Source of the DNA: Leisingera aquimarina DSM 24565
GTDB taxonomy: Bacteria > Pseudomonadota > Alphaproteobacteria > Rhodobacterales > Rhodobacteraceae
Direction of reading: 5' to 3'
Length of the DNA: 64,000 nt
Assembly: GCF_000473165.1 (NCBI RefSeq)
Contig: NZ_KI421504.1
Location: 2,402,009-2,466,008 of the forward strand
Part shown: positions 1 through 8,108 of the stretch, piece after piece
How the letters are laid out: each line of letters starts with the position of its first letter
Position numbering within the stretch: position 1 is the stretch's first letter
Notes under the pieces: generated by a model
Seen by the model: only the letters and a program-made list of their open reading frames with translations
Told to the model about the DNA's origin: nothing
Database searches by the model: none
Translations under genes and position numbers: made by a program

Positions 1-353
1 CCGAAACTTGGGTGCGCCGGGTCGCCGAAAGCACGGCGGCGGCCTTTGGCGCCACGGCCGAGGTCGAATGGGTTCCCGGCTACCCCGTTACAATCAATGA
101 CGAAAACGGCACCGCCCATGCAGTGGAGGCGGCGCAGGCGGTCTCCGCCAAGGTCACTGCCGAGACCCCGCCGATCATGCCGTCCGAGGATTTCTCCTAC
201 ATGCTGGAGCAGCGCCCCGGCGCCTATATCTTCCTCGGCAACGGCGACACCCAGATGTGCCACCACCCGGCCTATGTCTTTGACGACGAAGCGATTCCCC
301 TGGGATGCAGCTGGTTTGCCGAGCTGGTGGAACGAAGAATGCCCGCGGCCTGA
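1..353 (+). CDS. M20 family amidohydrolase, C-terminal part (5' end outside window)
   Basis: This is the C-terminal part of a zinc-dependent M20D-type amidohydrolase (hippurate hydrolase/IAA-amino acid hydrolase family), which cleaves N-acyl amino acids. The reading frame is open from base 3, so the gene begins upstream of the window. The visible stretch carries the family's late motifs: SEDFSYMLEQRPGAY, which contains a predicted metal-binding Glu, and LGNGD followed by a CHHPAYVFDDEAI segment holding the conserved His. It aligns closely with the C-terminus of the complete gene 33 bases downstream, down to the shared last residues RMPAA, so the two are tandem paralogues and probably co-transcribed. 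The substrate cannot be told from sequence. Confidence 0.88.
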   Translation, partial: ETWVRRVAESTAAAFGATAEVEWVPGYPVTINDENGTAHAVEAAQAVSAKVTAETPPIMPSEDFSYMLEQRPGAYIFLGNGDTQMCHHPAYVFDDEAIPLGCSWFAELVERRMPAA

Positions 354-386
354 GGCTGCGGGAAAAGACAACCAAAGGAGTGAGAA

Positions 387-1550
387 ATGCCGGTCAAGAA
401 CCGCTTTGCCGAACTGCAGGATGAAATCACCGCCTGGCGCCGTGACATCCACGAAAACCCCGAAATCCTGTTCGAAACCCACCGCACCAGCGCCCTGGTG
501 GCAGAGAAACTTCAGGAATTCGGCTGCGACGAGGTGGCGACCGGCATCGGCCGCACCGGCGTGGTGGGCGTGATCAAGGGCAAGGCAGACACATCGGGCA
601 AGGTGATCGGGTTGCGCGCCGACATGGACGCGCTGCCGATCCATGAGCAGACCGGGCTGGACTACGCCTCCAAGACCCCCGGCGCGATGCATGCCTGCGG
701 CCACGATGGCCACACCGCAATGCTGCTGGGCGCCGCCAAGTACCTGTCGGAAACCCGCAATTTCGATGGCACCGTGGTGGTGATCTTCCAGCCCGCCGAA
801 GAAGGCGGCGGCGGTGCCAAAGTCATGTGTGATGACGGGCTGATGGACCGCTGGGGCGTGCAGGAGGTCTATGGCTTGCACAACTGGCCGGGCCAGCCGC
901 TGGGCACCTTTGCCATCCGTCCCGGGGCTTTCTTTGCGGCCACCGACCAGTTTGACATCACATTCGAGGGCCGCGGCGGCCATGCTGCCAAGCCGCATGA
1001 GACCGTGGACACCACCGTTCTGGCGGCGCAGGCCGTGCTGGCGCTGCAGACCATTGCCTCGCGCAATGCCGATCCGGTGCATCAGATCGTGGTCTCGGTG
1101 ACCTCGTTTGAGACGTCGTCCAAGGCGTTCAACGTGATCCCGCAGAAGGTGCAGATCAAGGGTACCGTGCGCACTATGTCCAAGGAGATGCGCGACCTCG
1201 CCGAGACCCGCATCAACGAGGTCTGCAACGGCATCGCCGCGACCTTTGGCGGCACTGCCGATGTCACCTATCACCGCGGTTATCCGGTGATGGCAAACCA
1301 TGATGAGCAGACCGAATTTGCAGCAAAGGTGGCGGCCAGCGTGTCCGGCTCCTGCGAAGATGCGCCGCTGGTGATGGGCGGCGAGGATTTTGCCTTCATG
1401 CTGGAAGAGCGTCCGGGCGCTTATATTCTGATGGGCAACGGAGATACCGCGATGGTGCACCATCCAGAATACAACTTCAACGACGACGCCATTCCGGCAG
1501 GCTGCAGCTGGTGGGCGGAAATTGCCGAGCAGCGGATGCCTGCGGCTTGA
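387..1550 (+). CDS. M20 family amidohydrolase (hippurate hydrolase-like)
   Basis: This is a complete 387-aa cytoplasmic M20D peptidase-family amidohydrolase, the normal length. Visible motifs are LRADMDALPI (first metal region), HACGHDGHTAMLLG (metal-binding Cys/His pair), PAEEGGGGA (catalytic and metal Glu), a dimerisation domain in the middle, and GGEDFAFMLEERPGAY with a late HHPEYNFND segment. ATG at 387 follows the Shine-Dalgarno-like AAAGGAG by a normal spacing. Members release an amino acid from N-acyl or N-aroyl amino acids such as hippurate. It is the second copy of a tandem pair with the partial gene just upstream. Product specificity is inferred only from the family. Confidence 0.92.
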   Translation: MPVKNRFAELQDEITAWRRDIHENPEILFETHRTSALVAEKLQEFGCDEVATGIGRTGVVGVIKGKADTSGKVIGLRADMDALPIHEQTGLDYASKTPGAMHACGHDGHTAMLLGAAKYLSETRNFDGTVVVIFQPAEEGGGGAKVMCDDGLMDRWGVQEVYGLHNWPGQPLGTFAIRPGAFFAATDQFDITFEGRGGHAAKPHETVDTTVLAAQAVLALQTIASRNADPVHQIVVSVTSFETSSKAFNVIPQKVQIKGTVRTMSKEMRDLAETRINEVCNGIAATFGGTADVTYHRGYPVMANHDEQTEFAAKVAASVSGSCEDAPLVMGGEDFAFMLEERPGAYILMGNGDTAMVHHPEYNFNDDAIPAGCSWWAEIAEQRMPAA

Positions 1551-1869
1551 TTTAGACGAGAGCGGGAGGGGGCTGTCTGTCCCCTCTTGAGCTTGCAGCT
1601 CAATTCACCCCTGAGGGTTAGTTGAAGTATTGCTTCTTTTCTCATCTCTGAGAGGATGAGGGGGGTCGGCTCCTCGGATGGCCATTCAGGGAGTTGGTGG
1701 CGGACAGGCCTCCCCGAGGTATGTCTCAGGACCCGGTCGCGACGTATTTAGCGCCCCGCTACATCTATCAGGCTATCGGCTTGGTAAAAGGGGCCTTCGT
1801 AGCTGAACATAGTCAAGGATCACGACAAAGAAATTGGACGTATTTATGATGATGCAGATGTGCACCTGC
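1551..1869. other. non-coding stretch between amidohydrolase and IS remnant
   Basis: No gene is supported in these roughly 320 bases. A weak hairpin (GAGGGG at 1566-1571, CCCCTC at 1581-1586) lies just after the amidohydrolase stop and could end its transcript, although only a short T run follows. The remainder is of unremarkable composition and runs into decayed transposase sequence, so it may include the lost left end of that element. I found no clear terminal inverted repeat. Confidence 0.4.
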
Positions 1870-2396
1870 ATCGTTGCATTCGAAGTTTCCAATTCCGGCC
1901 TGACAGTTCACAGCTTGCCTGATGGTCAACAGGTCATCATCCCTAACACTGACGTAGCGGTAACGAAGCTGCTCAAGGCAAGAGCCAAGCTCTGTTCGCG
2001 GCTTGTCGTCTGCGAAGCTTCCGGCGGTGATGAGCGCCTTACTCTGAACGGCTGCGTTGCGCTCGGCCTGTCTGTTCATCGCGCATGATACGCGGACCCG
2101 GAACTTCGCACGGCATCTCAGCCTCGCTGCCAAGGTCGATGCTTTAGACGAACGGACGCTGGAACAATATGCCGCAAAGCCTGCGGGATTACGGCCCTGG
2201 CAATTGCCAGGAGCGGAATTGGTTGAGTTGCGGGCATTGCGGCGCCGGCGTGATAATCTGGCCCAGATGATCCGTACCGAACAAAAGTGACTGAAACATG
2301 CACAAACGAAGGAAGTTCAACGTTCATTGAAACGGTATGTCCGAACCATGACGAATGAAGTCGAAGAATTGGATGCGCGCATCATCGCCACCGCTT
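1870..2396 (+). pseudogene. degenerate IS110-family transposase fragment
   Basis: This is a broken N-terminal half of an IS110-type (DEDD) transposase. Three pieces read in order. The first, about 1870-2085, has FEVSNSGLTVHSLPDGQ and VVCEASGGDERL, corresponding to the family's GIDVSK...LxVH and VFEATGGY regions. A +1 frameshift near 2085 leads to the second, with FARHLSLAAKVDALDERTLEQYA (the AKTDAxDA region). The same frame continues past an in-frame TGA at 2288-2290 to about 2396, with HAQTKEVQRSLKRYVR and EELDARIIA. The first catalytic Asp appears to be Glu, and the C-terminal Ser-rich domain is missing, replaced by IS3-type sequence. It cannot encode an active transposase. Confidence 0.75.
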
Positions 2397-2692
2397 TCAC
2401 AGCTAACTCTCGGCGCTGAGCTGGCCGTATCACTTTTCCAAGAGCCTCCTTCAGCAAGTCGTTCTGCATGCTGACGTCGGCGGACATGCGCTTCAGCCGG
2501 CGGTTCTCCTCGGCCATTGCCTTCATCTCGCTGATAAGGCATGGCATCCATGCCACCATACTTGGCGCGCCATTTATAGACGGTGGCGCTGCTCATGCCG
2601 TGCTCCCGGCACAGCCCGGACACCGGCACCCCATGCTCCATCTGCCGCAGGATGCCCATGATCTGGGCCTCAGTGAAACGTGTCTTCTTCAT
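2397..2692 (-). pseudogene. IS3-family OrfA transposase remnant, frameshifted
   Basis: This is the OrfA (helix-turn-helix) subunit of an IS3-type insertion sequence. The ATG at 2692 begins MKKTRFTEAQIMGILRQ and continues through GLCREHGMSSATVYKWRAKYGG, the HTH. A frameshift near 2545 follows, after which SEMKAMAEENRRLKRM and NDLLKEALGKVIRPAQRR (leucine-zipper part) read in another frame. The sequence stops about where OrfB would begin, abutting the antisense IS110 fragment near 2397. No OrfB with the DDE catalytic domain is present, so the element is dead. One IS was apparently interrupted or deleted against another. Neither outer inverted repeat could be recognised. Confidence 0.75.
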
Positions 2693-2872
2693 CGGAAACT
2701 CCTCAGTCATCCTGCAGAGAAAATTCCACTTCCGCATCCCCCTAAGATCGGGGGGATTACCCACTGAGACGGCAGGTTGTTCACGTAGTCCATCCTTGCC
2801 GGAGAAAGGTCGGCCCCGGGTATGGAGATCGGCGCAGTTCCCACGGAAGATGATCCGAGCAAGACTAAGAGG

Positions 2873-3934
2873 TTAATGCTCCAGCATTTCGCGGTAGATG
2901 GCGACCAGCGTATTGGCCTCCTTTTCCAGCGCGAAATTGGTCATCGTGTGCTTGCGTGCCGCCTCTGACCAATCTGACAGCTGCCCTTCCGTCGAGAGCA
3001 CCTTGTTGATGGCCTCGACCATCTGGCCCACGTCACCCGGGTCAATCAGCAGGCCGGTTTCGCTCGGCGCAATCAGCTCTTCAAAGGCACCGACCCGGGT
3101 GGCCACCGCCGGCACTCCGCAGGACATCGCCTCCAGCGGGGTGAGGCCAAAGCCTTCCCAGCGCTGCGGCGCCACATAGAGATCCAGCGCCTGGTACCAG
3201 CGGGAGACCTCCCAGACCGGAACTTCGGGCGGGAACAGCAGGCGTTCTGACAGGCCTGCGGCCTTCACCTTGGCGCGCAGCTCCTTTTCGAAAGCCACGT
3301 GTTTTTCGGTGGCGCGGCCCATCACCAGGCCCACCGTCTGGGGGTGGGCTTTCAGCACCTCCAGCATGGCGTCGACAAAAACATCCGTGCCCTTCTGTGC
3401 CCGGATCCGACCATAGCAGCCGATCAGGATGGCATCCTCCGGCAGGCCCAGCTCGCGGCGCAGTGCGCGTTTGTCCGCGGGCGGGGAGAACTCTTCGGTA
3501 TTAATCCCGTGATGAACCACCTGAACCGGGTTTTCCAAATAGGCAGCCCCCTTGGCCGAGGTAGCGATCACCCGGTCCATCTGCGAGATCAGCCATTTGG
3601 TATAGCCGGAGTGGTGCCGTTGCGAGGCGGAGGTGAACAGCAGTTTCAGCCGTTTGCCCAGCAGGTACTTCAGAGCCAGCCCGCCCAGCATTTCCACATT
3701 CCGCCGGGCGTGCCAGACGCGGGCGCCGGCCGGGCCGTTGCTGTTCATGAACACGAGCTGCGAAACCGACAGATGCGGCATCTCCCCCGGCAGGCCGCTG
3801 CCTGCGGTGGCAATGGCGATTTGCTGGCGCTGCAGCGGCACCAGCCGCACGATGGTAGAGGTGACGCCGGACAGGCGGCGCTTGAAATTCGGCGCGATGA
3901 CTTCGACCGTATTGGCGTCAGTTTTTGCCATCAT
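2873..3934 (-). CDS. glycosyltransferase family 4, LpcC-like LPS core mannosyltransferase
   Basis: This is a GT-B fold glycosyltransferase of about 353 aa. The N-terminus VEVIAPNFKRRLSGVTSTIV closely resembles rhizobial LpcC as I recall it, the enzyme that adds mannose to Kdo in the lipopolysaccharide inner core. The GT4 C-terminal domain is visible as IGCYGRIRAQKGTDVFVDAM, YVAPQRWEGFGLTPLEAMSCG (donor-binding E-x7-E type region) and AVATRVGAFEELI. The start is taken at one of two adjacent ATGs (3934 or 3931); the open frame extends further upstream but inside waaA. It overlaps the end of waaA by about 17 bases on the same strand, so the two are translationally linked and act in sequence on lipid A-Kdo. 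The mannose donor is inferred from the family. Confidence 0.85.
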   Translation of the reverse strand: MMAKTDANTVEVIAPNFKRRLSGVTSTIVRLVPLQRQQIAIATAGSGLPGEMPHLSVSQLVFMNSNGPAGARVWHARRNVEMLGGLALKYLLGKRLKLLFTSASQRHHSGYTKWLISQMDRVIATSAKGAAYLENPVQVVHHGINTEEFSPPADKRALRRELGLPEDAILIGCYGRIRAQKGTDVFVDAMLEVLKAHPQTVGLVMGRATEKHVAFEKELRAKVKAAGLSERLLFPPEVPVWEVSRWYQALDLYVAPQRWEGFGLTPLEAMSCGVPAVATRVGAFEELIAPSETGLLIDPGDVGQMVEAINKVLSTEGQLSDWSEAARKHTMTNFALEKEANTLVAIYREMLEH

Positions 3935-5240
3935 GGCCTCCATCGCGGGGCAGAACCGCCAGCAGGGCGTCCACCGTCTTGTCCAATTGATCCGACTGGC
4001 GGGAGATGAATTGCCGGGCAGCATCACAGGCAGCCTGGAAGGCCTGCGGATGTTCCAGCCAGGTGGCAACCTGATCGGTCAACTCTGCCGCGGACCGCAC
4101 CTCAGCCGCGGCGCCAAGCGCGGTCAGTTCGGCATAGGTTTCGGCGAAATTGTAATGTCCGGTGCCGGTGATCACAGTGGCGCCCGCCTGCATCGGTTCA
4201 AACGGGTTGTGGCCGCCGATTTCACGCAGGGAGCCGCCCAGGAAAACCAGCGGGCTGAGGGCATACCAGGTGCCAACCTCGCCCAGAGTGTCCGCCAGAT
4301 AGACCTGGGTGGCAGTCCCGGGCATGACGCCCTTGCTGCGCCGTGCGCAGGACAGGCCTGCGCCCTTCACCAGAGCTTCTGCCTCATCGCCGCGCTCGGG
4401 GTGGCGGGGAGCAAGCAGCAGGCAGAGGTCCGGGTGCTTCCTCAGCAGCGCCTTATGTGCCTCCAGCACGGTCTCTTCCTCGCCCTCGTGGGTCGAGGAC
4501 GCGATCCAGACCGGGCGTTCACCGATGTTTCTACGCAGCTTTTCAAGGCTGTCCTGGTCGACCGGCAGCGGCGCTGAGACGGCCTTGAGGTTGCTGCCCG
4601 GGCGGACGCGCTTGGGGTTGGCGCCCATCGCCTGCAGGTTTGATGCGGTTTTTGCATTTTGTGTCACCAGCAGGTCGAATTGCCCCAGGATGTAGCGCGC
4701 CGTTTCCGGGCGTTTCTTCCAGCCTTCCACAGACCGGTCCGACAGCCGCGCATTCAGCAGCACCAGCGGGCAGCCGCCCTTGCGCGCCCGCACCAGCATT
4801 TGCGGCCACAGTTCGCTTTCGACAAACACCCCCAGATCGGGGCGCCAGTGCGCCAGAAACCGGTCCACCGCCGAGGTTGTGTCCAGCGGCGGGAACTGAT
4901 GACGGCAGCGCGGCGGCATCCGTTTGGCAATCAGCTCGGCAGACGTTGGCGTGCCGGAAGTGATCAGAAATTCCGCGTCCGGCGCCTGTTCTCCCATCCG
5001 CTTGATGAGCGTGAGCACCGACAGGCTCTCGCCGACCGAGGCGGCGTGGAACCAGATCAGCTGCCCGGCGGGACGGGGCAGGGAGGCGTGGCCAAGGCGT
5101 TCGCGCACGCGCGCCTCCGGCAGGCCGTAACCACGCAGCTTGCCCGCCACCTTGCGCCAGGCAAAGGGAGCAATCAGCGCGCTGGCGCCGCAATAAAGGG
5201 AGTAAAGCAGCGTCGGCCGCGCGGGCGAGTCACTGGACAT
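3918..5240 (-). CDS. waaA: 3-deoxy-D-manno-octulosonic acid (Kdo) transferase
   Basis: WaaA (KdtA) transfers Kdo from CMP-Kdo to lipid IVA at the cytoplasmic face of the inner membrane, starting the LPS core. The 440-aa protein has the usual length. A hydrophobic N-terminal segment (LLYSLYCGASALIAPFAW) serves as membrane anchor. WFHAASVGES contains the conserved catalytic-base Glu region. FVESELWPQML, GSNLKA and FLGGSLREIGGHNPFEPMQ (donor-site motif) are also typical. It sits between moaA (two bases away) and the LpcC-like glycosyltransferase (overlapping), all on the minus strand. Whether one or two Kdo residues are added cannot be predicted. Confidence 0.95.
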   Translation of the reverse strand: MSSDSPARPTLLYSLYCGASALIAPFAWRKVAGKLRGYGLPEARVRERLGHASLPRPAGQLIWFHAASVGESLSVLTLIKRMGEQAPDAEFLITSGTPTSAELIAKRMPPRCRHQFPPLDTTSAVDRFLAHWRPDLGVFVESELWPQMLVRARKGGCPLVLLNARLSDRSVEGWKKRPETARYILGQFDLLVTQNAKTASNLQAMGANPKRVRPGSNLKAVSAPLPVDQDSLEKLRRNIGERPVWIASSTHEGEEETVLEAHKALLRKHPDLCLLLAPRHPERGDEAEALVKGAGLSCARRSKGVMPGTATQVYLADTLGEVGTWYALSPLVFLGGSLREIGGHNPFEPMQAGATVITGTGHYNFAETYAELTALGAAAEVRSAAELTDQVATWLEHPQAFQAACDAARQFISRQSDQLDKTVDALLAVLPRDGGHDGKN

Positions 5241-5242
5241 GA

Positions 5243-6253
5243 TCAGCCGCCGGTGTGGCTCATGTGGCGGGACATCTGGCCGCCGGCCTCCTGCCGGGAA
5301 TAGTCAAAGTCATGGCCGCGGGGCTTGTCGCCGATGGCGGCGCGGATCGCGGCCTCCAAGACGCCGGTGCCTTCCTCGTTTGCGCGCAGGGGCGCGCGCA
5401 GGTCAGCCTTGCCCTCCTGACCCAGGCAGGTGTAAATTTCACCGGTGCAGGTCACCCGCACCCGGTTGCAGCTTTCGCAGAAGTTATGGGAAAGCGGGGT
5501 GATGAAGCCGATCTTCTGGCCGGTTTCCTCCAGCCGCACATATCGCGCCGGACCGCCGGTGCGCTCAGCCAGATCGGTGACGGTATAGTGGTTTTCGTAT
5601 TCCGCACGCACGTCTTTCAGCGACCAGTACTGGCCGATGCGCTCCATGGCGCCGATATCTTCGCCCATCGGCATGACTTCGATCCATGTTAGGTCGAGGC
5701 CGCGTTCGGCGCACCATGCGGTGATCGCGGGCAGTTCTTCTTCGTTGAAGCCTTTCAGCGCCACGGCGTTGAGCTTGACCTTGAGGCCGGCCTTCTGGGC
5801 GGCATCAATCCCTTTCAGCACCTGCGGCAGGCGGCCCCAGCGGGTGACATTGGCGAATTTCTGTTCGTCCAGCGTGTCGAGCGAGATATTCACCCGGCGC
5901 ACCCCGGCGGCATAAAGGTCATCGGCGTATTTCGCTAGCTGCGAGCCGTTGGTGGTCAGCGTCAGCTCCTTCAGGGCGCCGGTGTCCAGATGGCGGCTCA
6001 TCGACTGGAAGAAAGTCATGATGCCGCGCCGGACCAGCGGCTCACCGCCGGTGATCCTGAGCTTCTCAACGCCGAGCCGGATGAAGGTGGAACACAGCCG
6101 GTCCAGCTCCTCCAGCGTCAGCAGATCCTTCTTGGGCAAAAATGTCATATTCTCGGACATGCAATAGACGCAGCGGAAGTCGCAGCGGTCGGTGACCGAG
6201 ACACGCAGATAAGTGATTGCGCGGGCGAAGGGATCAATAAGCGGAGCTGTCAT
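5243..6253 (-). CDS. moaA: GTP 3',8-cyclase MoaA (radical SAM, molybdenum cofactor)
   Basis: MoaA is the radical-SAM enzyme that converts GTP to 3',8-cyclo-GTP in the first step of molybdopterin synthesis. Its N-terminal cluster cysteines are C24-x3-C28-x2-C31. The C-terminal [4Fe-4S] cluster cysteines C259-x2-C262-x13-C276 are all present, as is the essential C-terminal Gly-Gly. ITGGEP (SAM-binding region) is seen near residue 67. Length is 336 aa, normal. It lies first in a minus-strand run with waaA and the core glycosyltransferase, an unrelated pathway, so the link is probably only positional. A divergent lipoprotein gene begins 91 bases away. Confidence 0.96.
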   Translation of the reverse strand: MTAPLIDPFARAITYLRVSVTDRCDFRCVYCMSENMTFLPKKDLLTLEELDRLCSTFIRLGVEKLRITGGEPLVRRGIMTFFQSMSRHLDTGALKELTLTTNGSQLAKYADDLYAAGVRRVNISLDTLDEQKFANVTRWGRLPQVLKGIDAAQKAGLKVKLNAVALKGFNEEELPAITAWCAERGLDLTWIEVMPMGEDIGAMERIGQYWSLKDVRAEYENHYTVTDLAERTGGPARYVRLEETGQKIGFITPLSHNFCESCNRVRVTCTGEIYTCLGQEGKADLRAPLRANEEGTGVLEAAIRAAIGDKPRGHDFDYSRQEAGGQMSRHMSHTGG

Positions 6254-6344
6254 GCCTCCTAGGTAAAGCGGGGCACCGCCCGCGGCAAGAGGGGGACGGC
6301 TTTTACCGCTGGCAAAGAGTTTCGCGCAAAGCTAGGGTCGCCTC

Positions 6345-6776
6345 ATGCGTATGACAGTCATTTCCCTTGCTTCGATTTCCTTGCTGGCTGCTTGTAACGG
6401 GATCCAGCTGAATTCTTCCATCCTCGGCGGCCAGGGGGCACCGGCGGCGGCAGAGCCGCAGGATCCGGTGCTGCAGCCGGGCCCCGGCGTCGATGTGGTT
6501 GAGGCGGACCCTGCCGCGCCGTCGTTCCGCGGCTCTGCAACCACGGTTGCCTCGCTGGGCGATCCGTCACTGCCTGGACTGTGGATGGAAACACCGCTGG
6601 TGGCTGCTGAACAGCAGGCGTTGGTGCGCACCAGCCGCAATACCCAGGTGGTGCTGACGCTGAAACCGGCACCTGGCGCGGAGTCAGGCGGCAGCCGTCT
6701 GTCGATCGGCGCCATGCGTGCACTGCAGCTGCCGCTGACAGAACTGGCCGAAGTGCAGGTGCTGCCCTCGGGCTGA
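6345..6776 (+). CDS. small lipoprotein of unknown function
   Basis: This 143-aa protein begins with a lipoprotein signal: a short positive N-terminus, a hydrophobic stretch, and the lipobox LLAAC with lipidation Cys at residue 17. The mature part starts with a Pro/Ala-rich linker. It then has a compact domain with LWMETPLVAAEQQALV and VVLTLKPAPGAESGGSRLS. This resembles C-terminal segments of RlpA-like and other envelope proteins (a 'target pattern, then charged strand' layout), but I cannot assign it. Similar short Rhodobacterales lipoproteins have, as I recall, been mislabelled D-galactarate dehydratase; nothing here supports that activity. It is divergent from moaA and convergent with the alkylation-repair gene. 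Confidence 0.75.
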   Translation: MRMTVISLASISLLAACNGIQLNSSILGGQGAPAAAEPQDPVLQPGPGVDVVEADPAAPSFRGSATTVASLGDPSLPGLWMETPLVAAEQQALVRTSRNTQVVLTLKPAPGAESGGSRLSIGAMRALQLPLTELAEVQVLPSG

Positions 6777-6798
6777 TCTTTCTTGAGAGCGGCGAAGC

Positions 6799-6846
6799 GC
6801 CCGCCCTCTTGGGGCGGGGGCGGGCACTGCCCGGCTGACGCCGGGC
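6799..6846. terminator. pair of GC hairpins between convergent genes
   Basis: Two inverted repeats lie between the lipoprotein stop and the end of the convergent alkylation-repair gene: GCCCGCCC (6799-6806) with GGGCGGGC (6818-6825), and GCCCGGC (6829-6835) with GCCGGGC (6840-6846). Position suggests bidirectional transcript ends. Neither is followed by a T tract, so intrinsic termination is uncertain. Confidence 0.4.
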
Positions 6847-6861
6847 GGATCCGCGGCGGGG

Positions 6862-7566
6862 TTAGGCGTCCTTCAGGTACTTGGCCGCTTCCTTGCGGGC
6901 GAAGGCTTTCATCGCTGGTCCGTGTTCCGCCAGGAAGGCGGACGTGCGGTCCGCGTCATGTTTGCTGAGGTCGCGGAGCCACCAGCCGATGGCCTTTTGG
7001 ATGAACCAGTTCCGGTCCGGCACATAAGAGGCCGCCCAGCCCAGGACGCGTTCGCGGTGCTGCTGGTCTGCGGGCTTCAGATTGTTCATCTTGGCCCAGG
7101 GCAGGGTGGCCACAAGGGCGGCGCGCCGGGACCACATGTGATCTGACTGCGTCCAAACCTCGACCGTGGCCAAGCGGTCCGGCATGGCCTGCAGCCGTTT
7201 TGAAATGGCGGAACAGGCGTGATCTGCGATGGCCCAGCTGTCAAAATCCGGCACCCAGGATCGCAGCAAGTCCCATGCGGCTGCGTCTTCCTTGATCCGC
7301 GCTTGGGTCAGCAGCTTGGCGGCGGCGATGCGGGCTTCAAAGATATTGGTGCCCCACAGGGCACTTGCCAGCTCCACGTGTTGTTCCAGGTTCAGCGACT
7401 TCCGCCAGGATTTGGTCAGCTCATTGGTGGCCGGATTTGGCACTCCCAGTACTTCGCGGCTTTGCTTGTGATAGGCGGCCATCTGATCGGCCCTGCCTGG
7501 TTCGGCCAAAACTTTGAGTTGGTCCAGATGCGTGTCCAGCATGTCATGGCCTGCCACGGAAGTCAC
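6862..7566 (-). CDS. DNA alkylation repair protein, AlkD-like HEAT-repeat glycosylase
   Basis: This is a 234-aa all-helical HEAT-like protein of the AlkC/AlkD superfamily, whose members remove cationic N3- and N7-alkylated purines from DNA. Family hallmarks are NELTKSWRKSLN near the N-terminus, ALWGTNIFEARIAAAKLL, SWVPDFDSWAIADHACSA (the catalytic-Asp region), SDHMWSRRAALVATLPW, and RNWFIQKAIGWWLRDLSKHD (aromatic/Arg DNA-binding region). The GTG start at 7566 overlaps the TGA of the upstream flavin-binding gene (GTGA), arguing for translational coupling. It is the last gene of the run glmU-glmS-PPOx-alkD. A shorter start at an internal Met (7542) is possible. Confidence 0.88.
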   Translation of the reverse strand: MTSVAGHDMLDTHLDQLKVLAEPGRADQMAAYHKQSREVLGVPNPATNELTKSWRKSLNLEQHVELASALWGTNIFEARIAAAKLLTQARIKEDAAAWDLLRSWVPDFDSWAIADHACSAISKRLQAMPDRLATVEVWTQSDHMWSRRAALVATLPWAKMNNLKPADQQHRERVLGWAASYVPDRNWFIQKAIGWWLRDLSKHDADRTSAFLAEHGPAMKAFARKEAAKYLKDA

Positions 7567-8105
7567 ACCGGCACCCCTGTGGGCTGGCCATCAATGGTAG
7601 ATTGGTTCCTGTCCGCCCAATAGGCGCGGATTTCGTCGTCAGATTTGTTATCGACCCATTTTTGCATGGTGTCGCGCTCGGACTGATACTCCATGAAGGG
7701 CACCGCATAGCCACAGGAGGTCTGCACCATGTCCACTGAGACATCAAAGATCTGCCGCGCACTGCGGTGGGCCGGGAACAGGGCGGCCAGTTCATCCCAG
7801 CCGTCATCACCAGCGTGCAGGATCTTGGCGGTGCCGTAGGTCCGCAGGATCATCGGGCGGGTGGTGAAGGAACACCACATCAGGGTGATCCGATTCACAT
7901 CCAGCAAGTGGCCCGCTGTTTCATTGCCGCTGCCGGTCAGGTTCATCCAGACAATCCGGTCCGGCCCCAGCACCCGCAGCGAATCCATCCCCTTGGGCGA
8001 GATGTTCACGCGGCCCTCAGGCCCAGCAGAGCCGATGAAGAACATGTGCTGCTCTTCTATAAATTTGCGGTGCGTGTCTTCGATCTGCGGGAACTGCTTG
8101 GCCAT
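7563..8105 (-). CDS. pyridoxamine 5'-phosphate oxidase family protein
   Basis: This 180-aa protein has the split beta-barrel FMN-binding fold of the PPOx superfamily. Visible segments are HMFFIGSAGPEGRVNISPKG, DRIVWMNLTGSGNETAGHL and RITLMWCSFTTRPMILRTYG, a pattern typical of the uncharacterised subgroup rather than of PdxH. The C-terminal half (CGYAVPFMEYQSERD) fits the same subgroup. Members bind FMN, F420 or heme, and the substrate here is unknown. It starts three bases after the glmS stop and overlaps the AlkD-like gene by four bases, so it belongs to the glmU-glmS operon. The functional link to amino-sugar synthesis is unclear. Confidence 0.85.
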   Translation of the reverse strand: MAKQFPQIEDTHRKFIEEQHMFFIGSAGPEGRVNISPKGMDSLRVLGPDRIVWMNLTGSGNETAGHLLDVNRITLMWCSFTTRPMILRTYGTAKILHAGDDGWDELAALFPAHRSARQIFDVSVDMVQTSCGYAVPFMEYQSERDTMQKWVDNKSDDEIRAYWADRNQSTIDGQPTGVPV

Positions 8106-8108
8106 GAG

